Part shown: piece by piece, positions 36,010 to 44,679 of the stretch
Position numbering within the stretch: the first letter of the stretch is position 1
How the letters are laid out: the number at the start of each line of letters is the position of its first letter
DNA from: an uncultured Bacteroidia bacterium
Lineage (GTDB): Bacteria; Bacteroidota; Bacteroidia; Bacteroidales; Prolixibacteraceae
Reading direction: 5' to 3'
NCBI GenBank assembly: GCA_903923905.1
Contig: CAIXZH010000035.1
Coordinates: 1 to 64,000 of the forward strand
DNA: 64,000 nucleotides
Notes under the pieces: model-generated
The model's database searches: none
The model's input: only the letters and a program-made list of their open reading frames with translations
Told to the model about the DNA's origin: nothing
Program-made: the position numbers and the translations under genes

Positions 36010-36399
36010 ACTGTTTTCTTTTTGAGAATGACGCATTAGTTTTTCAATGAAGGCTGATGTAACCTTCATTATGGCGTCTGAATTTTTTGTAATAACATTG
36101 GTTACGCCATACTGAATAAACATCCCTGCAAGACGAAGGATTGGATTTTTTGAATTTCTTACAACCAATGCCCTTGACAGATAACCCGACAAAATGCCGG
36201 CAGACGTATCAAGAATACCCTGTTTTAATTCAATGGGTGTAAAAATATCAATAATCGCCTTTCGTAATACATTAAAGGGCTTTAGGCTTTCGTAAGTAAT
36301 AGAGAACTGTTCCTTTAAAAGGAGCCCTTCTTCAGATTGCCGTTTTTCAAGGCTGATAATAGCTGCCTGCAGCTCTTTGACAGATGTTATTTTTTGCAT
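36007..36399 (-). CDS. Conserved hypothetical protein, third gene of the envelope group
   Basis: A 130-residue protein that I do not recognise as a named family. It starts with a charged helical region (SVKELQAAIISLEKRQSEEG), then an amphipathic middle (PFNVLRKAIIDIFTPIELKQ), a segment with several glycines (DTSAGILSGYLSRALVV) and an uncharged C-terminal helix. It has no signal peptide and no certain membrane span. It follows the holin-like gene by about 60 bases on the same strand, so a role at the membrane is plausible. Confidence 0.7.
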   Translation of the reverse strand: MQKITSVKELQAAIISLEKRQSEEGLLLKEQFSITYESLKPFNVLRKAIIDIFTPIELKQGILDTSAGILSGYLSRALVVRNSKNPILRLAGMFIQYGVTNVITKNSDAIMKVTSAFIEKLMRHSQKENS

Positions 36400-36460
36400 A
36401 AGCGAATAACTGAATTGTTACAAGGTAAAGTGTTTATTGATTTTCACAGGATAGCAATCT

Positions 36461-36835
36461 TTAAACCGAAATTTCATCCTCATCCAATTCCTCCTCCTTT
36501 AAAAGCTGCTTAATAACCGCATTACTGACAGGCTTTTTAATCCAACTATTCCGGAAAATATAGATCAAAATCCCCACTACACCGTAAAATCCGGATAAAA
36601 TCAGAAATCCTAGCCAGATTCTGCCGAGTAAATCGCCTATCAGTAAGGCAATTCCAATATTTAAATTGATAAAAAGTAAAGTAATCAGGATCAGAATAAT
36701 AAGGCCCGAAGCCAAGTTGGACGTTATTTCAGCAGCTTTATCGGTCGTTTTGAATTTGAATAATTGAACACTCGTTTTGATATAGGCCTGGCCACGTTCC
36801 AACAAAACTTCTACCGGCGTTTTCTTCTCTTCCAT
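36461..36835 (-). CDS. Holin-X-like small membrane protein
   Basis: A 124-residue protein with a cytosolic N-terminal helix (TPVEVLLERGQAYIKTSVQLF), two closely spaced transmembrane helices (LIILILITLLFINLNIGIALLIG and WLGFLILSGFYGVVGILIYIF) and an acidic C-terminus (EEELDEDEI). This layout is that of the Actinobacterial Holin-X/phage-holin-like superfamily, found in Bacteroidota next to YtxH genes. It is not evidence of a phage. Function unknown, possibly envelope stress. Confidence 0.72.
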   Translation of the reverse strand: MEEKKTPVEVLLERGQAYIKTSVQLFKFKTTDKAAEITSNLASGLIILILITLLFINLNIGIALLIGDLLGRIWLGFLILSGFYGVVGILIYIFRNSWIKKPVSNAVIKQLLKEEELDEDEISV

Positions 36836-36869
36836 TGATTAGCTATAAAATTATAACCACATTTTCACA

Positions 36870-37112
36870 TTAGGCTTCTTTGGGCTCTTTTTCGGCTGAT
36901 TCTTTAGCGTCTTTTAAAACTGATTCAAATTTATCACTTAAATCTGCCATAAACACCTTCAGTGTTTCATTAAGTTCATCCGTAAGATCTTTGCCGTATT
37001 TTGCAACTTTCTTCCGGGTTTCACATCCTTTATCGGGAGCAAACAAAATTCCCAGAAAGGCTCCGGCAGCAACTCCTGCCAGTACGCCAATTAAAACTTT
37101 TCCTGTACTCAT
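36870..37112 (-). CDS. YtxH-domain envelope protein
   Basis: An 80-residue protein. The N-terminal glycine/alanine-rich hydrophobic helix (VLIGVLAGVAAGAFLGILFAPDKG) followed by TRKKVAKYGKDL is the YtxH signature, and the rest is a charged amphipathic tail. Such proteins are often stress-induced in other bacteria. It is the first gene of the three-gene group, 34 bases before the holin-like gene. Confidence 0.85.
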   Translation of the reverse strand: MSTGKVLIGVLAGVAAGAFLGILFAPDKGCETRKKVAKYGKDLTDELNETLKVFMADLSDKFESVLKDAKESAEKEPKEA

Positions 37113-37151
37113 GGCATCAAATTTTTAATTATTGTTCATCATTCTTGTAAC

Positions 37152-37176
37152 GTATTAAAAATTAGTATTTTAATAC
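37152..37176. repeat. Inverted repeat upstream of the ytxH-like operon
   Basis: GTATTAAAA (37152-37160) and TTTTAATAC (37168-37176) are exact reverse complements with a seven-base spacer. They lie 40 bases before the start of the minus-strand envelope operon, in its promoter region. A regulator site is possible. Confidence 0.35.
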
Positions 37177-37305
37177 ACATACTATTCTAATAATTTACCT
37201 ATCAAATATACGAAATAAATAAGGAAATAATTAATTTCAGGGGATAAAAATTGGGAATAACTCTTTTAATTCTTCGTTATCTAACCTCTTTTGATTTTGA
37301 TTTTC

Positions 37306-37319
37306 ATGTTATACAACAT
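37306..37319. repeat. Palindrome ATGTT-ATAC-AACAT upstream of araR
   Basis: ATGTT and AACAT flank a four-base centre. It lies about 60 bases before the araR start, upstream of the second palindrome at 37340. Possibly a second regulator half of the same control region; unsupported beyond symmetry. Confidence 0.3.
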
Positions 37320-37339
37320 ATATTCAAACAAAATAATAT

Positions 37340-37354
37340 AAGTATTAAATACTT
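37340..37354. promoter_or_regulatory. Candidate operator in the araR promoter
   Basis: AAGTATTAAATACTT is a perfect 7+1+7 palindrome. It ends three bases before the TAATTTTG -7 box of araR, so a bound dimer would block RNA polymerase. Autoregulation by AraR is the natural guess. The same sequence is not seen in front of araA, so the link is inference. Confidence 0.45.
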
Positions 37355-37357
37355 TTA

Positions 37358-37365
37358 TAATTTTG
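37358..37365 (+). promoter_or_regulatory. -7 promoter box for araR
   Basis: TAATTTTG matches TAnnTTTG exactly. It supports a start at the ATG at 37381 rather than the in-frame TTG at 37363, which lies inside this box. No TTTG at the -33 distance. Confidence 0.5.
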
Positions 37366-37380
37366 TGTAAAATTAACTAC

Positions 37381-38100
37381 ATGAAAATGGAAGGTGAGAA
37401 TGCCATTTCAATGCTAAGCGAACTTTACAAGCAATATCCAAAGCACTATGTAGCTGTAGACTGTTCTATTTTTGGATATGAAGACGGTGAATTAAAGTTG
37501 CTTCTTTATCCCCGGGGATTTGAACCATCATTTGGTAAATGGTCATTGATGGGTGGGTTTGTACAAGAAAATGAATCTATGGAAGAGGCGGCCCGAAGGG
37601 TCCTTTTGCAAACTACAGGTCTGAAAGACATATTTTTAGAGCAAGGTAAGGCATTTTCAAAACCTGACAGGGATTCCGGAGCCAGGGTAATCAGTATGAC
37701 CTTTGTAGCCCTAATCCGGATTGATATCCATGATAAGGATCTGGTTAGGGAGAGTGGAGCTCATTGGTGGCCTATAACTAAGTTGCCTGCACTTATTTTT
37801 GACCATGAGGAGATTGTTGCTAATGGTCTTAAACTATTACAGCAGGAAGCAAGCATTGATTTGATTGGCAAGGAATTATTGCCTGAAATGTTTACATTGA
37901 TCCAACTGAGAAATCTCTATGAAGCGATCTTCCAAAAAACTTTTGACCCCGGAAATTTCAGAAAAAAAGTGCTCTCTGTCGGAATCCTGGAAAGGCTTAA
38001 TCTAAAAAACACCAAGGAATCCAAAAAGGGCGCTTTCTACTATCAGTTTAAAACGGGTGACACCGGTTTGCGTAGCGAAAGAATTGTCAAGTTTCCATAA
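37381..38100 (+). CDS. araR: AraR: Nudix-related arabinose transcription regulator
   Basis: About 239 residues. The N-terminal Nudix-fold domain (VAVDCSIFGYEDGELKLLLYPRG) is followed by a winged helix-turn-helix (FTLIQLRNLYEAIFQ, FRKKVLSVGILERL). The Nudix box is degenerate: it reads GGFVQENESMEEAARRVLLQTTGL, so the catalytic RE...EE residues are lost and the domain should sense a ligand instead of cutting one. Bacteroides AraR proteins of this type repress arabinose genes and respond to L-arabinose. It sits just upstream of araA, in the same direction. Confidence 0.87.
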   Translation: MKMEGENAISMLSELYKQYPKHYVAVDCSIFGYEDGELKLLLYPRGFEPSFGKWSLMGGFVQENESMEEAARRVLLQTTGLKDIFLEQGKAFSKPDRDSGARVISMTFVALIRIDIHDKDLVRESGAHWWPITKLPALIFDHEEIVANGLKLLQQEASIDLIGKELLPEMFTLIQLRNLYEAIFQKTFDPGNFRKKVLSVGILERLNLKNTKESKKGAFYYQFKTGDTGLRSERIVKFP

Positions 38101-38163
38101 TCCGACAGAATAAAAGTAAATAATACCTTATTAAAATAACACAAATTAATAATTTTATGAATC

Positions 38164-39675
38164 ATGGAAAAAACAATTTTGGAACAGTTTGAAGTCTGGT
38201 TTGTCACAGGAGCACAGCTGCTGTATGGAGGCGATGCGGTCGTAAAAGTCGACGCACACTCAAACGAAATGGTAAAAGGATTGAATGAATCTGGCAATTT
38301 GCCTGTAAAAGTTGTTTATAAAGGGACTGCTAATTCGTCAGCTGAAATTGCAGAAATTATGCGTGCTGCAAACGGAGATATAAAATGTATTGGTTTAATT
38401 ACCTGGATGCATACTTTTTCTCCAGCTAAAATGTGGATTCATGGTTTGATGGATTATAAAAAGCCATTAATGCATCTTCATACACAGTTCAATGAGCAAA
38501 TTCCCTGGTCAGAAATCGATATGGACTTCATGAACCTGAATCAATCGGCTCATGGCGACCGTGAATTCGGTTTCATTACCAGCCGTTTACGCAAACCACG
38601 TAAAATAGTTGTTGGTTACTGGAAAGACCAATCGACTCAGGAAAAAATCTCTTCATGGATGCGCGTTTGTGCCGGTTGGGCTGATTCTCAAAACATGCTT
38701 ATTATCCGTTTTGGTGATAACATGAACAATGTGGCAGTAACTGATGGTGACAAAGTAGAGGCTGAAATCCGTTTGGGATACCATGTTGACAATGCCCCTA
38801 TTGCAAAACTGGTTCCTTATGTAGAGGCAGTTACCGAAGCAGAAATTGATGCATTAGTAGCTGAATACGATAAACTGTATGACTTTGCTGATGATTGTAA
38901 AAAGGGTGCAGAAAAACATATAACTGTACGTCAGGCTGCTGCTCAGGAAATCGGGTTACGCCGTTTCTTACAAGATAAAAAGGCCACTGCATTCACTACC
39001 AGCTTCAACGAATTGGAAGGAATGTCTCAATTGATGGGCTTTGCTTCGCAACGATTGATGGCTGAAGGTTATGGTTTTGGTGCTGAAGGCGATTGGAAAA
39101 CAGCTGCTCTTACCCGTACCATGTGGGTGATGGCTCAGGGTTTACCAGGTGGATGTTCCTTCCTGGAAGATTATGTATTGAACTTTGAAGGGGCAAACAG
39201 CTCAATTCTTCAATCGCACATGTTGGAAATCAACCCTGAAATTGCTGCAAAAAAACCACGTATTGAAGTTCATTTCTTAGGAATTGGTGACGCAGGCGTT
39301 TGTGCCCGCTTAATATTCCAGGCTCACGAAGGTGATGGTATTGCTGCGACTATTGTCGATATGGGTAACCGTTTCCGAATGATTGTCAATGAAGTAGAAG
39401 TGATAAAACCGGAAGCACTGCCTAAATTGCCGGTTGCCTGTGCTTTGTGGAAACCAATGCCAAACCTTGAGATTGGTGCAGGTGCCTGGATTACTGCAGG
39501 CGGAACTCATCATTCGAGCTTCTCGTTCTCTGTCACTACTGATATGATGGAAGATTACGCCGAAATTGCTGACATCGAAATCTTGATTATTGATAAAGAG
39601 ACCAACATCAGAGAATTCAAACAAACCATACGTAATAACGAAGTGTATTACTTATTGAACAAAGCACTTAGGTAA
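38164..39675 (+). CDS. araA: L-arabinose isomerase
   Basis: Converts L-arabinose to L-ribulose, the first step of the bacterial pathway. The 503 residues are full length. N-terminal EVWFVTGAQLLYG, the block THFTPTKMW-like TWMHTFSPAKMWIHGL, and HLHTQFNEQIPW are the family hallmarks; the metal-binding histidines and glutamates sit in the central and C-terminal parts (TSFNELEGM, GAWITAGGTHHSSFS). An imperfect palindrome, TAATACCTTATTA (38121-38133), precedes a TAATTTTA box. It is the first enzyme gene after araR, 63 bases away. Confidence 0.96.
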   Translation: MEKTILEQFEVWFVTGAQLLYGGDAVVKVDAHSNEMVKGLNESGNLPVKVVYKGTANSSAEIAEIMRAANGDIKCIGLITWMHTFSPAKMWIHGLMDYKKPLMHLHTQFNEQIPWSEIDMDFMNLNQSAHGDREFGFITSRLRKPRKIVVGYWKDQSTQEKISSWMRVCAGWADSQNMLIIRFGDNMNNVAVTDGDKVEAEIRLGYHVDNAPIAKLVPYVEAVTEAEIDALVAEYDKLYDFADDCKKGAEKHITVRQAAAQEIGLRRFLQDKKATAFTTSFNELEGMSQLMGFASQRLMAEGYGFGAEGDWKTAALTRTMWVMAQGLPGGCSFLEDYVLNFEGANSSILQSHMLEINPEIAAKKPRIEVHFLGIGDAGVCARLIFQAHEGDGIAATIVDMGNRFRMIVNEVEVIKPEALPKLPVACALWKPMPNLEIGAGAWITAGGTHHSSFSFSVTTDMMEDYAEIADIEILIIDKETNIREFKQTIRNNEVYYLLNKALR

Positions 39676-39773
39676 TTCACAATCTATTGTATGTATTCAA
39701 CTTCGATGTTTGCCGATGTATCAGATAGTGTTTACGATAAAGCAGAAGACTTTGAAACCGTTTAAATTAAAAA

Positions 39774-39795
39774 TTTCGTCCCGGACGGGACGAAA
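39774..39795. repeat. REP-like palindrome in the araA-transporter gap
   Basis: TTTCGTCCCG-GA-CGGGACGAAA: a perfect 10-bp stem with a two-base loop. It is GC-rich in an AT-rich gap. Its core TCCCG/CGGGA resembles the second palindrome 35 bases on, as expected for scattered REP-type elements. It would also form a hairpin in mRNA between araA and the transporter. Confidence 0.6.
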
Positions 39796-39822
39796 CCGCT
39801 GATTTTATTCTGTTTTCTACCC

Positions 39823-39851
39823 ATATTAAATCCCTGACGGGATATTAAATC
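39823..39851. repeat. Second palindrome inside a 10-bp direct repeat
   Basis: ATCCC-TGAC-GGGAT (39830-39843) is a short palindrome. ATATTAAATC occurs at 39823-39832 and again at 39842-39851, on either side. The nested arrangement looks like a small insertion with a flanking duplication, though the repeats overlap the palindrome ends. Confidence 0.5.
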
Positions 39852-39911
39852 TAATTTTAGACAGTCTATTATATAATGAAAACTAATATCAAATTAACCT
39901 GACAAAATATT

Positions 39912-41657
39912 ATGAATTGGAGTTCACATGAATTTATTTGGCTCGACTGGGCAATTATGGCGGTCGGAATTTTTGCTGTTGCCTGGGCTGTATGGCGTTC
40001 GATACAAAAACACAAACGTTTACAACAGGGAGCCGATAGTGAGGATTACCTGTTCGGAAAAGGCGAACCATGGTATATCATTGGTGCAGCTATCTTTGCT
40101 GCAAACATTGGCTCGGAACACCTTGTTGGACTTGCCGGAACAGGCGCAAAGGCGGGTGTTGGCATGGCGCACTGGGAGATGCAAGGCTGGATGATACTCA
40201 TCCTGGGCTGGCTCTTTGTGCCGTTCTATCAGCTCATGAACATTAAGTTGGGAAAAATCATCACAATGCCCGACTTTCTTAAAAATCGCTACACCCCAGC
40301 TACGGGTTCGTGGTTGTCTATCATCACACTTATAGCATACGTGCTGACCAAAGTAAGTGTTACAGCGTTTACCGGTGGTATCTTCATGGAGAGTCTTCTT
40401 GGCTTGCCTTTCTGGTACGGAGCAATCGGATTGATAGTGATAACGGGTATCTTTACCGTTTTGGGTGGTATGAAGGGGGTAATGACACTGTCGGCAATTC
40501 AAACGCCAATACTTATAATTGGTTCATTCCTTGTCCTTTTTCTGGGATTGGCAGCACTCGGAGACGGCAGTATTGCTCACGGTTGGACTGCAATGATTGA
40601 CTACTCTAAAACGCTAAACGTAGGGAAAGACGGCCTTGCTCACGGCACAAACCACATGTTTCACCTGGAGACGGGTGATCCACTGTATGACGACTATCCC
40701 GGTTTTTGGGTATTTATTGGAGCGACAATTATCGGCTTTTGGTATTGGGCTACTGACCAGCACATTGTCCAACGCGTGCTCGGACAACGAAAAGGTGAGC
40801 CTAGCGACGTAGTGATGATGCGAGCACGCAGAGGGACTATAGCTGCAGGTTATTTCAAATTGTTGCCTGTATTCATGTTCCTGATCCCAGGCATGATAGC
40901 GGCAGCACTGGCATCGCGTCCCGGCAGCGGCTTTAGGTTAGACAACCCGGATACCGCATTTGGCTCAATGGTTAAGTTTGTATTGCCTGCCGGTGTGAAA
41001 GGTATTGTTACCATAGGCTTTATATCTGCATTGGTTGCCTCGTTGGCAGCATTTTTCAACTCATGCGCAACGCTGTTTACTGAAGACTTTTATAAGCCAA
41101 TGTTCAAAAATAAGAGTGAGGCTACTTACGTACTGACAGGTCGTCTTGCAACTGTTGTTGTTGTGGTACTGGGGATTGGATGGATACCAGTGATGATGAG
41201 TCTTGGCAGTCTTTACTCCTACCTGCAAGGCATTCAATCCCTGCTTGCTCCTGCAATGGTAGCCGTATTTGTAATGGGTATATTTTCCAATAAAATTACC
41301 CCCAAGGCAGGTGAAGCAGGTATGATAATTGGCTTTTTTTTAGGTATGGTGCGCTTGATGACCAACATCCTTACAAATACAGGTAAAAACGTAATGACAG
41401 GCTGGTACTGGGAATCAACCAGATGGTTCTGGCATACCAACTGGCTTATCTTTGAGATCTGGTTGCTTGTCTTCATCATGTTGATGATGGTTTTCGTATC
41501 GTTTTTCACTCCAAAACCTACTGCTCAACAGATTGAGTTTATCACCTTCACAGGCGACTACAAAACACTAATCAGGAATAGTTGGAACAAGTGGGATGTA
41601 ATTGCTTCGTTAGGGGTAGTTTTAGCTTGTGTATTATTCTACACTTATTTCTGGTAA
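39912..41657 (+). CDS. Sodium/solute symporter (SSS family), probable arabinose transporter
   Basis: A 581-residue inner-membrane protein with 13-15 helices. The family pattern is seen in GAAIFAANIGSEHLVGLAGTGA, the SglT-like block FWYWATDQHIVQRVLGQRKGE, and FISALVASLAAFFNSCATLFTEDFY. It should carry a sugar with sodium ions; position between araA and araD points to L-arabinose, but the substrate is inferred from context alone. A terminator-like hairpin follows, before araD. Confidence 0.86.
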   Translation: MNWSSHEFIWLDWAIMAVGIFAVAWAVWRSIQKHKRLQQGADSEDYLFGKGEPWYIIGAAIFAANIGSEHLVGLAGTGAKAGVGMAHWEMQGWMILILGWLFVPFYQLMNIKLGKIITMPDFLKNRYTPATGSWLSIITLIAYVLTKVSVTAFTGGIFMESLLGLPFWYGAIGLIVITGIFTVLGGMKGVMTLSAIQTPILIIGSFLVLFLGLAALGDGSIAHGWTAMIDYSKTLNVGKDGLAHGTNHMFHLETGDPLYDDYPGFWVFIGATIIGFWYWATDQHIVQRVLGQRKGEPSDVVMMRARRGTIAAGYFKLLPVFMFLIPGMIAAALASRPGSGFRLDNPDTAFGSMVKFVLPAGVKGIVTIGFISALVASLAAFFNSCATLFTEDFYKPMFKNKSEATYVLTGRLATVVVVVLGIGWIPVMMSLGSLYSYLQGIQSLLAPAMVAVFVMGIFSNKITPKAGEAGMIIGFFLGMVRLMTNILTNTGKNVMTGWYWESTRWFWHTNWLIFEIWLLVFIMLMMVFVSFFTPKPTAQQIEFITFTGDYKTLIRNSWNKWDVIASLGVVLACVLFYTYFW

Positions 41658-41666
41658 TTAAACTCG

Positions 41667-41705
41667 AGGATTAATGCCCTTGCTCTGAAAGGGGGCGTTA
41701 ATCCT
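41667..41705 (+). terminator. Terminator after the symporter gene
   Basis: AGGATTAATGCCC (41667-41679) pairs with GGGCGTTAATCCT (41693-41705) through one G-T pair, with a 13-base loop, then TTTCTT. It lies inside the ara gene run, so araD and araB may be partly uncoupled from araA and the transporter. Confidence 0.7.
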
Positions 41706-41736
41706 TTCTTAAAAAATAAATATTTATACTTCTGAA

Positions 41737-42423
41737 ATGTTATCTGAATTAAAAGAGCTGGTTTATAAGGCAAATCTTGATCTGGTAAAGCACAATCTTG
41801 TCCTTTTTACCTGGGGGAATGCAAGCGGAATTGATCGGGAGAAGGGTTTGATCGTGATCAAACCAAGCGGAGTCAATTATGAGGTAATGACTGCCGATCA
41901 GATGGTTGTTGTAGACCTTGACGGGAAGGTTGTAGAAGGTAATTTGCGTCCCTCTTCCGATACTCCAACTCATCTGGCTCTCTACAAAGCGTTTGAACAT
42001 ATCGGAGGAGTGGTACACACCCATTCCACCTATGCAACTGCATGGGCCCAGGCGGGGGTATCGCTTCCTATCATTGGGACCACACATGCCGATTATTTCG
42101 GGGATGATGTCCCATGTACCCGGGATATGAAGGAGGCAGAAGTGAAGGGGAATTATGAGCAGGAGACCGGTACAGTAATTATTGAACGGTTTTTGAAGCT
42201 TAATTCAAGCCATATCCCCGGAGTGCTGGTGAAAAATCATGGCCCCTTTACGTGGGGAAAAACCCCTGATGAAGCAGTTCATAACAGTGTTGTACTGGAA
42301 GAGATTGCCAGGATGGCTTTCATTTCCTTCGGAGTAAATCCCAATCTGACAATGAATCCTTTGTTAACCGAAAAGCATTTCAGCCGCAAACATGGAGCTG
42401 GTGCATATTATGGTCAGAAGTAA
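41737..42423 (+). CDS. araD: L-ribulose-5-phosphate 4-epimerase
   Basis: Converts L-ribulose 5-phosphate to D-xylulose 5-phosphate. The 228 residues match AraD of the class II aldolase/adducin family. [22 protein letters not shown] is the substrate loop, and zinc ligands lie in [14 protein letters not shown] and [25 protein letters not shown] is specific to AraD-type epimerases. It lies after the transporter and before araB. Confidence 0.96.
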   Translation: MLSELKELVYKANLDLVKHNLVLFTWGNASGIDREKGLIVIKPSGVNYEVMTADQMVVVDLDGKVVEGNLRPSSDTPTHLALYKAFEHIGGVVHTHSTYATAWAQAGVSLPIIGTTHADYFGDDVPCTRDMKEAEVKGNYEQETGTVIIERFLKLNSSHIPGVLVKNHGPFTWGKTPDEAVHNSVVLEEIARMAFISFGVNPNLTMNPLLTEKHFSRKHGAGAYYGQK

Positions 42424-42586
42424 AGTGGGATTTCTTTGGAGTGGGAAGACAAGGAAGTTATTTATTTCGATACGCTTTGTCTGATATTGTGAAGTTTGGA
42501 TTCTAAAAATTTTATTCCTTTGCGTTCAGGGGACTAACCCACCTGAGTAAAGACGTTAAAGGTTGAGCATGAATTAGCCGGATTCC

Positions 42587-42616
42587 AGTTGCCAGCAGCA
42601 AGCTGCCAGCTGCCAA
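42587..42616. repeat. 7-bp tandem repeat between araD and araB
   Basis: Four consecutive heptamers read AGTTGCC, AGCAGCA, AGCTGCC, AGCTGCC, followed by AA. The exact 7-base period and variant units suggest a small tandem array in the 226-base gap before araB. I see no gene in the gap. Confidence 0.55.
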
Positions 42617-42649
42617 TATAATTGTACAAATATTTAAATTGATTGAACT

Positions 42650-44320
42650 ATGACAACTAAAAAGTATGTTATCGGAATTGATTATGGAACTGATTCTGTG
42701 AGGGCAGTAATTGTAAATGCGCTCAACGGGGATGAAGTGGCATCTACTGTTAAAGCCTATTCACGATGGGCTGCCGGAAAATTCTGTGATCCTGCAAAAG
42801 ATCAGTACCGGCAGCATCCCCTTGACTATGTGGAAGCGATGGAATATTCCGTTAGAGAAGCCCTGAAGATTGCTGGCCCTGAAGTGGCGAAAAATATAGG
42901 GGGCATCTCATTCGATACGACAGGCAGCACTCCGGTATTGGTAAATGAAAGCGGAGTTCCGCTTGCTATGACTACCGGTTTTGAGGAAAATCCAAATGCC
43001 ATGTTTATCCTTTGGAAAGACCACACCTCAATTAAAGAGGCAAACGAAATCAATGTACTGGCAAAGAAATGGGAAATAGACTATACCCAATATGAAGGAG
43101 GTATTTACTCCTCCGAGTGGGTCTGGGCAAAAGTACTTCATGCACTTCGGGCTGATGAAAAAGTGCGCAATGCGGCCTACTCCTGGATTGAACATTGTGA
43201 CTGGATGCCTGCATTGCTAACCGGAACAGTACTGCCTCATGAAGTCCTGAGAAGTCGTTGCGCTGCCGGTCACAAGTCAATGTGGTTCGCAGGTTGGGAA
43301 GGGCTTCCGTCTGAAACATTTTTGACAGCACTGGATCCGATGTTAAGCGGGTATCGTTCCAAATTGTACGACAAGACATTTACCAGTGATGTGAAAATTG
43401 GCACATTAACTCCGGAATGGGCTGAAAGACTTTGTTTAACGGTTGATGTTGCCGTTGGTGTTGGTGGTTTTGATTGTCACTTTGGTGCAGTAGGCGGTGA
43501 AGTCACACCTAACGTATTGGCACGGGCAATCGGAACATCGACCTGTGACATCATGGTTACCTCCTATGATCAGATCGGTGATAGATTAATTCCCGGTATT
43601 TGCGGACAGGTTGACGGTTCGGTTATTCCTGGTTATATCGGCCTCGAAGCAGGTCAATCTGCCTTTGGCGATATCTATGCCTGGTTTAAAAAAGTTGTGG
43701 CCTGGCCGATCGAAGAGATCCTGGCCAAATCATCCCTGATCGATGCTGTTACCCGTGAAAAGCTTATCGCGGAAACTCTTGACCGGATTATCCCCGAATT
43801 GTCGAAAGAGGCTATGTCAATTCCAATCGAAGAGTCGACCATAATAGCTGTTGATTGGATGAACGGTCGTCGGACTCCTGATGCTACACAGGAAGTAACA
43901 GGTTCAATAACCGGATTAAAACTGGGCTCTTCGGCTCCGAGAATTTTCCGTGCCCTGGTCGAAGCAACTGCTTTTGGATCAAAGGCAATTGTTGACCGGT
44001 TCAAACGGGAAGGGATAGCTATTAACGAAATTATTGGTCTGGGCGGTGTAGCGAAGAAATCACCATTTGTTATGCAAACTCTTGCAGATGTGCTAAATAT
44101 GCCTATAAAAATTGCCAGTACAGAGCAAACCTGTGCTTTTGGCGCTGCCATGTTTGCTTCAGTTGTAGCAGGAATTTATTCCAATGTTGAGGAGGCTCAA
44201 AAGGAGATGGGTAAAGGCTTTGAAACTACCTATTTCCCTAATCAGACAAATGTTGAGAAATACGCTGAGTTGTATCTCAAATATGTCAAAATTGGGGCGT
44301 TCACAGAAAAAGAACTCTAG
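42650..44320 (+). CDS. araB: Ribulokinase
   Basis: Phosphorylates L-ribulose with ATP. The 556 residues fit the FGGY ribulokinases. The N-terminal ATPase block is VIGIDYGTDSVRAVIVN, and family motifs include GISFDTTGSTPV, FILWKDHTS, GVGGFDCHFGAVGGEV, and the C-terminal VDWMNGRRTPDA and IIGLGGVAKKS. With AraA and AraD it completes the path to xylulose 5-phosphate. A terminator follows. Confidence 0.95.
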   Translation: MTTKKYVIGIDYGTDSVRAVIVNALNGDEVASTVKAYSRWAAGKFCDPAKDQYRQHPLDYVEAMEYSVREALKIAGPEVAKNIGGISFDTTGSTPVLVNESGVPLAMTTGFEENPNAMFILWKDHTSIKEANEINVLAKKWEIDYTQYEGGIYSSEWVWAKVLHALRADEKVRNAAYSWIEHCDWMPALLTGTVLPHEVLRSRCAAGHKSMWFAGWEGLPSETFLTALDPMLSGYRSKLYDKTFTSDVKIGTLTPEWAERLCLTVDVAVGVGGFDCHFGAVGGEVTPNVLARAIGTSTCDIMVTSYDQIGDRLIPGICGQVDGSVIPGYIGLEAGQSAFGDIYAWFKKVVAWPIEEILAKSSLIDAVTREKLIAETLDRIIPELSKEAMSIPIEESTIIAVDWMNGRRTPDATQEVTGSITGLKLGSSAPRIFRALVEATAFGSKAIVDRFKREGIAINEIIGLGGVAKKSPFVMQTLADVLNMPIKIASTEQTCAFGAAMFASVVAGIYSNVEEAQKEMGKGFETTYFPNQTNVEKYAELYLKYVKIGAFTEKEL

Positions 44321-44349
44321 CCTGTTTAAAGTTTAATCACCTCTTAATT

Positions 44350-44387
44350 ACAAAGGCATTATCGGGTTCCTCCGATAGTGCTTTTGT
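44350..44387 (+). terminator. Terminator after araB
   Basis: ACAAAGGCATTATCGG (44350-44365) pairs with CCGATAGTGCTTTTGT (44372-44387) with two G-T pairs or mismatches, then GTGTTTT. It closes the ara operon. Confidence 0.75.
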
Positions 44388-44483
44388 GTTTTAAATGCAA
44401 AAATTAACTCATTTGAATAAACGTCAGTTCCCTCGATAACTGATGAAATGTCATTCTGATTTTTTTTAACAGAATATTTTTTC

Positions 44484-44491
44484 TATATTTG
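44484..44491 (+). promoter_or_regulatory. -7 promoter box for the small protein gene
   Basis: TATATTTG is an exact TAnnTTTG match, with TTTT 19 bases upstream in place of TTTG. Transcription would start near 44498, giving a leader of about 180 bases before the likely start codon at 44680. Confidence 0.5.
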
Positions 44492-44508
44492 GCCGGCACC
44501 AGATTATG

Positions 44509-44541
44509 CAGTTCCAATTGAATCAAGTTCGATTGGAACTG
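44509..44541 (+). promoter_or_regulatory. Hairpin in the leader of the small protein gene
   Basis: CAGTTCCAAT (44509-44518) pairs perfectly with ATTGGAACTG (44532-44541), enclosing 13 bases. It lies about 10 bases after the predicted transcript start. No T-run follows, so it is not a simple terminator; it may be a stabilising or regulatory leader structure. Confidence 0.45.
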
Positions 44542-44679
44542 TATAATTTATTGCCAATGACTTCATTAAGTGCAAAACATCTTTGTTCTTTTGGGAGTTT
44601 TAATGATCTCGGGTGGACAAAATCGGCTAATTGGTCTGATTTCCTGAGCTTAAAATCAACGATCAATAAAATTAAAATT

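Noticed and set aside
36461-36835. Holin-like gene as a sign of prophage
   Set aside because: It lies with a YtxH gene in a housekeeping-like setting. No other phage gene is present.
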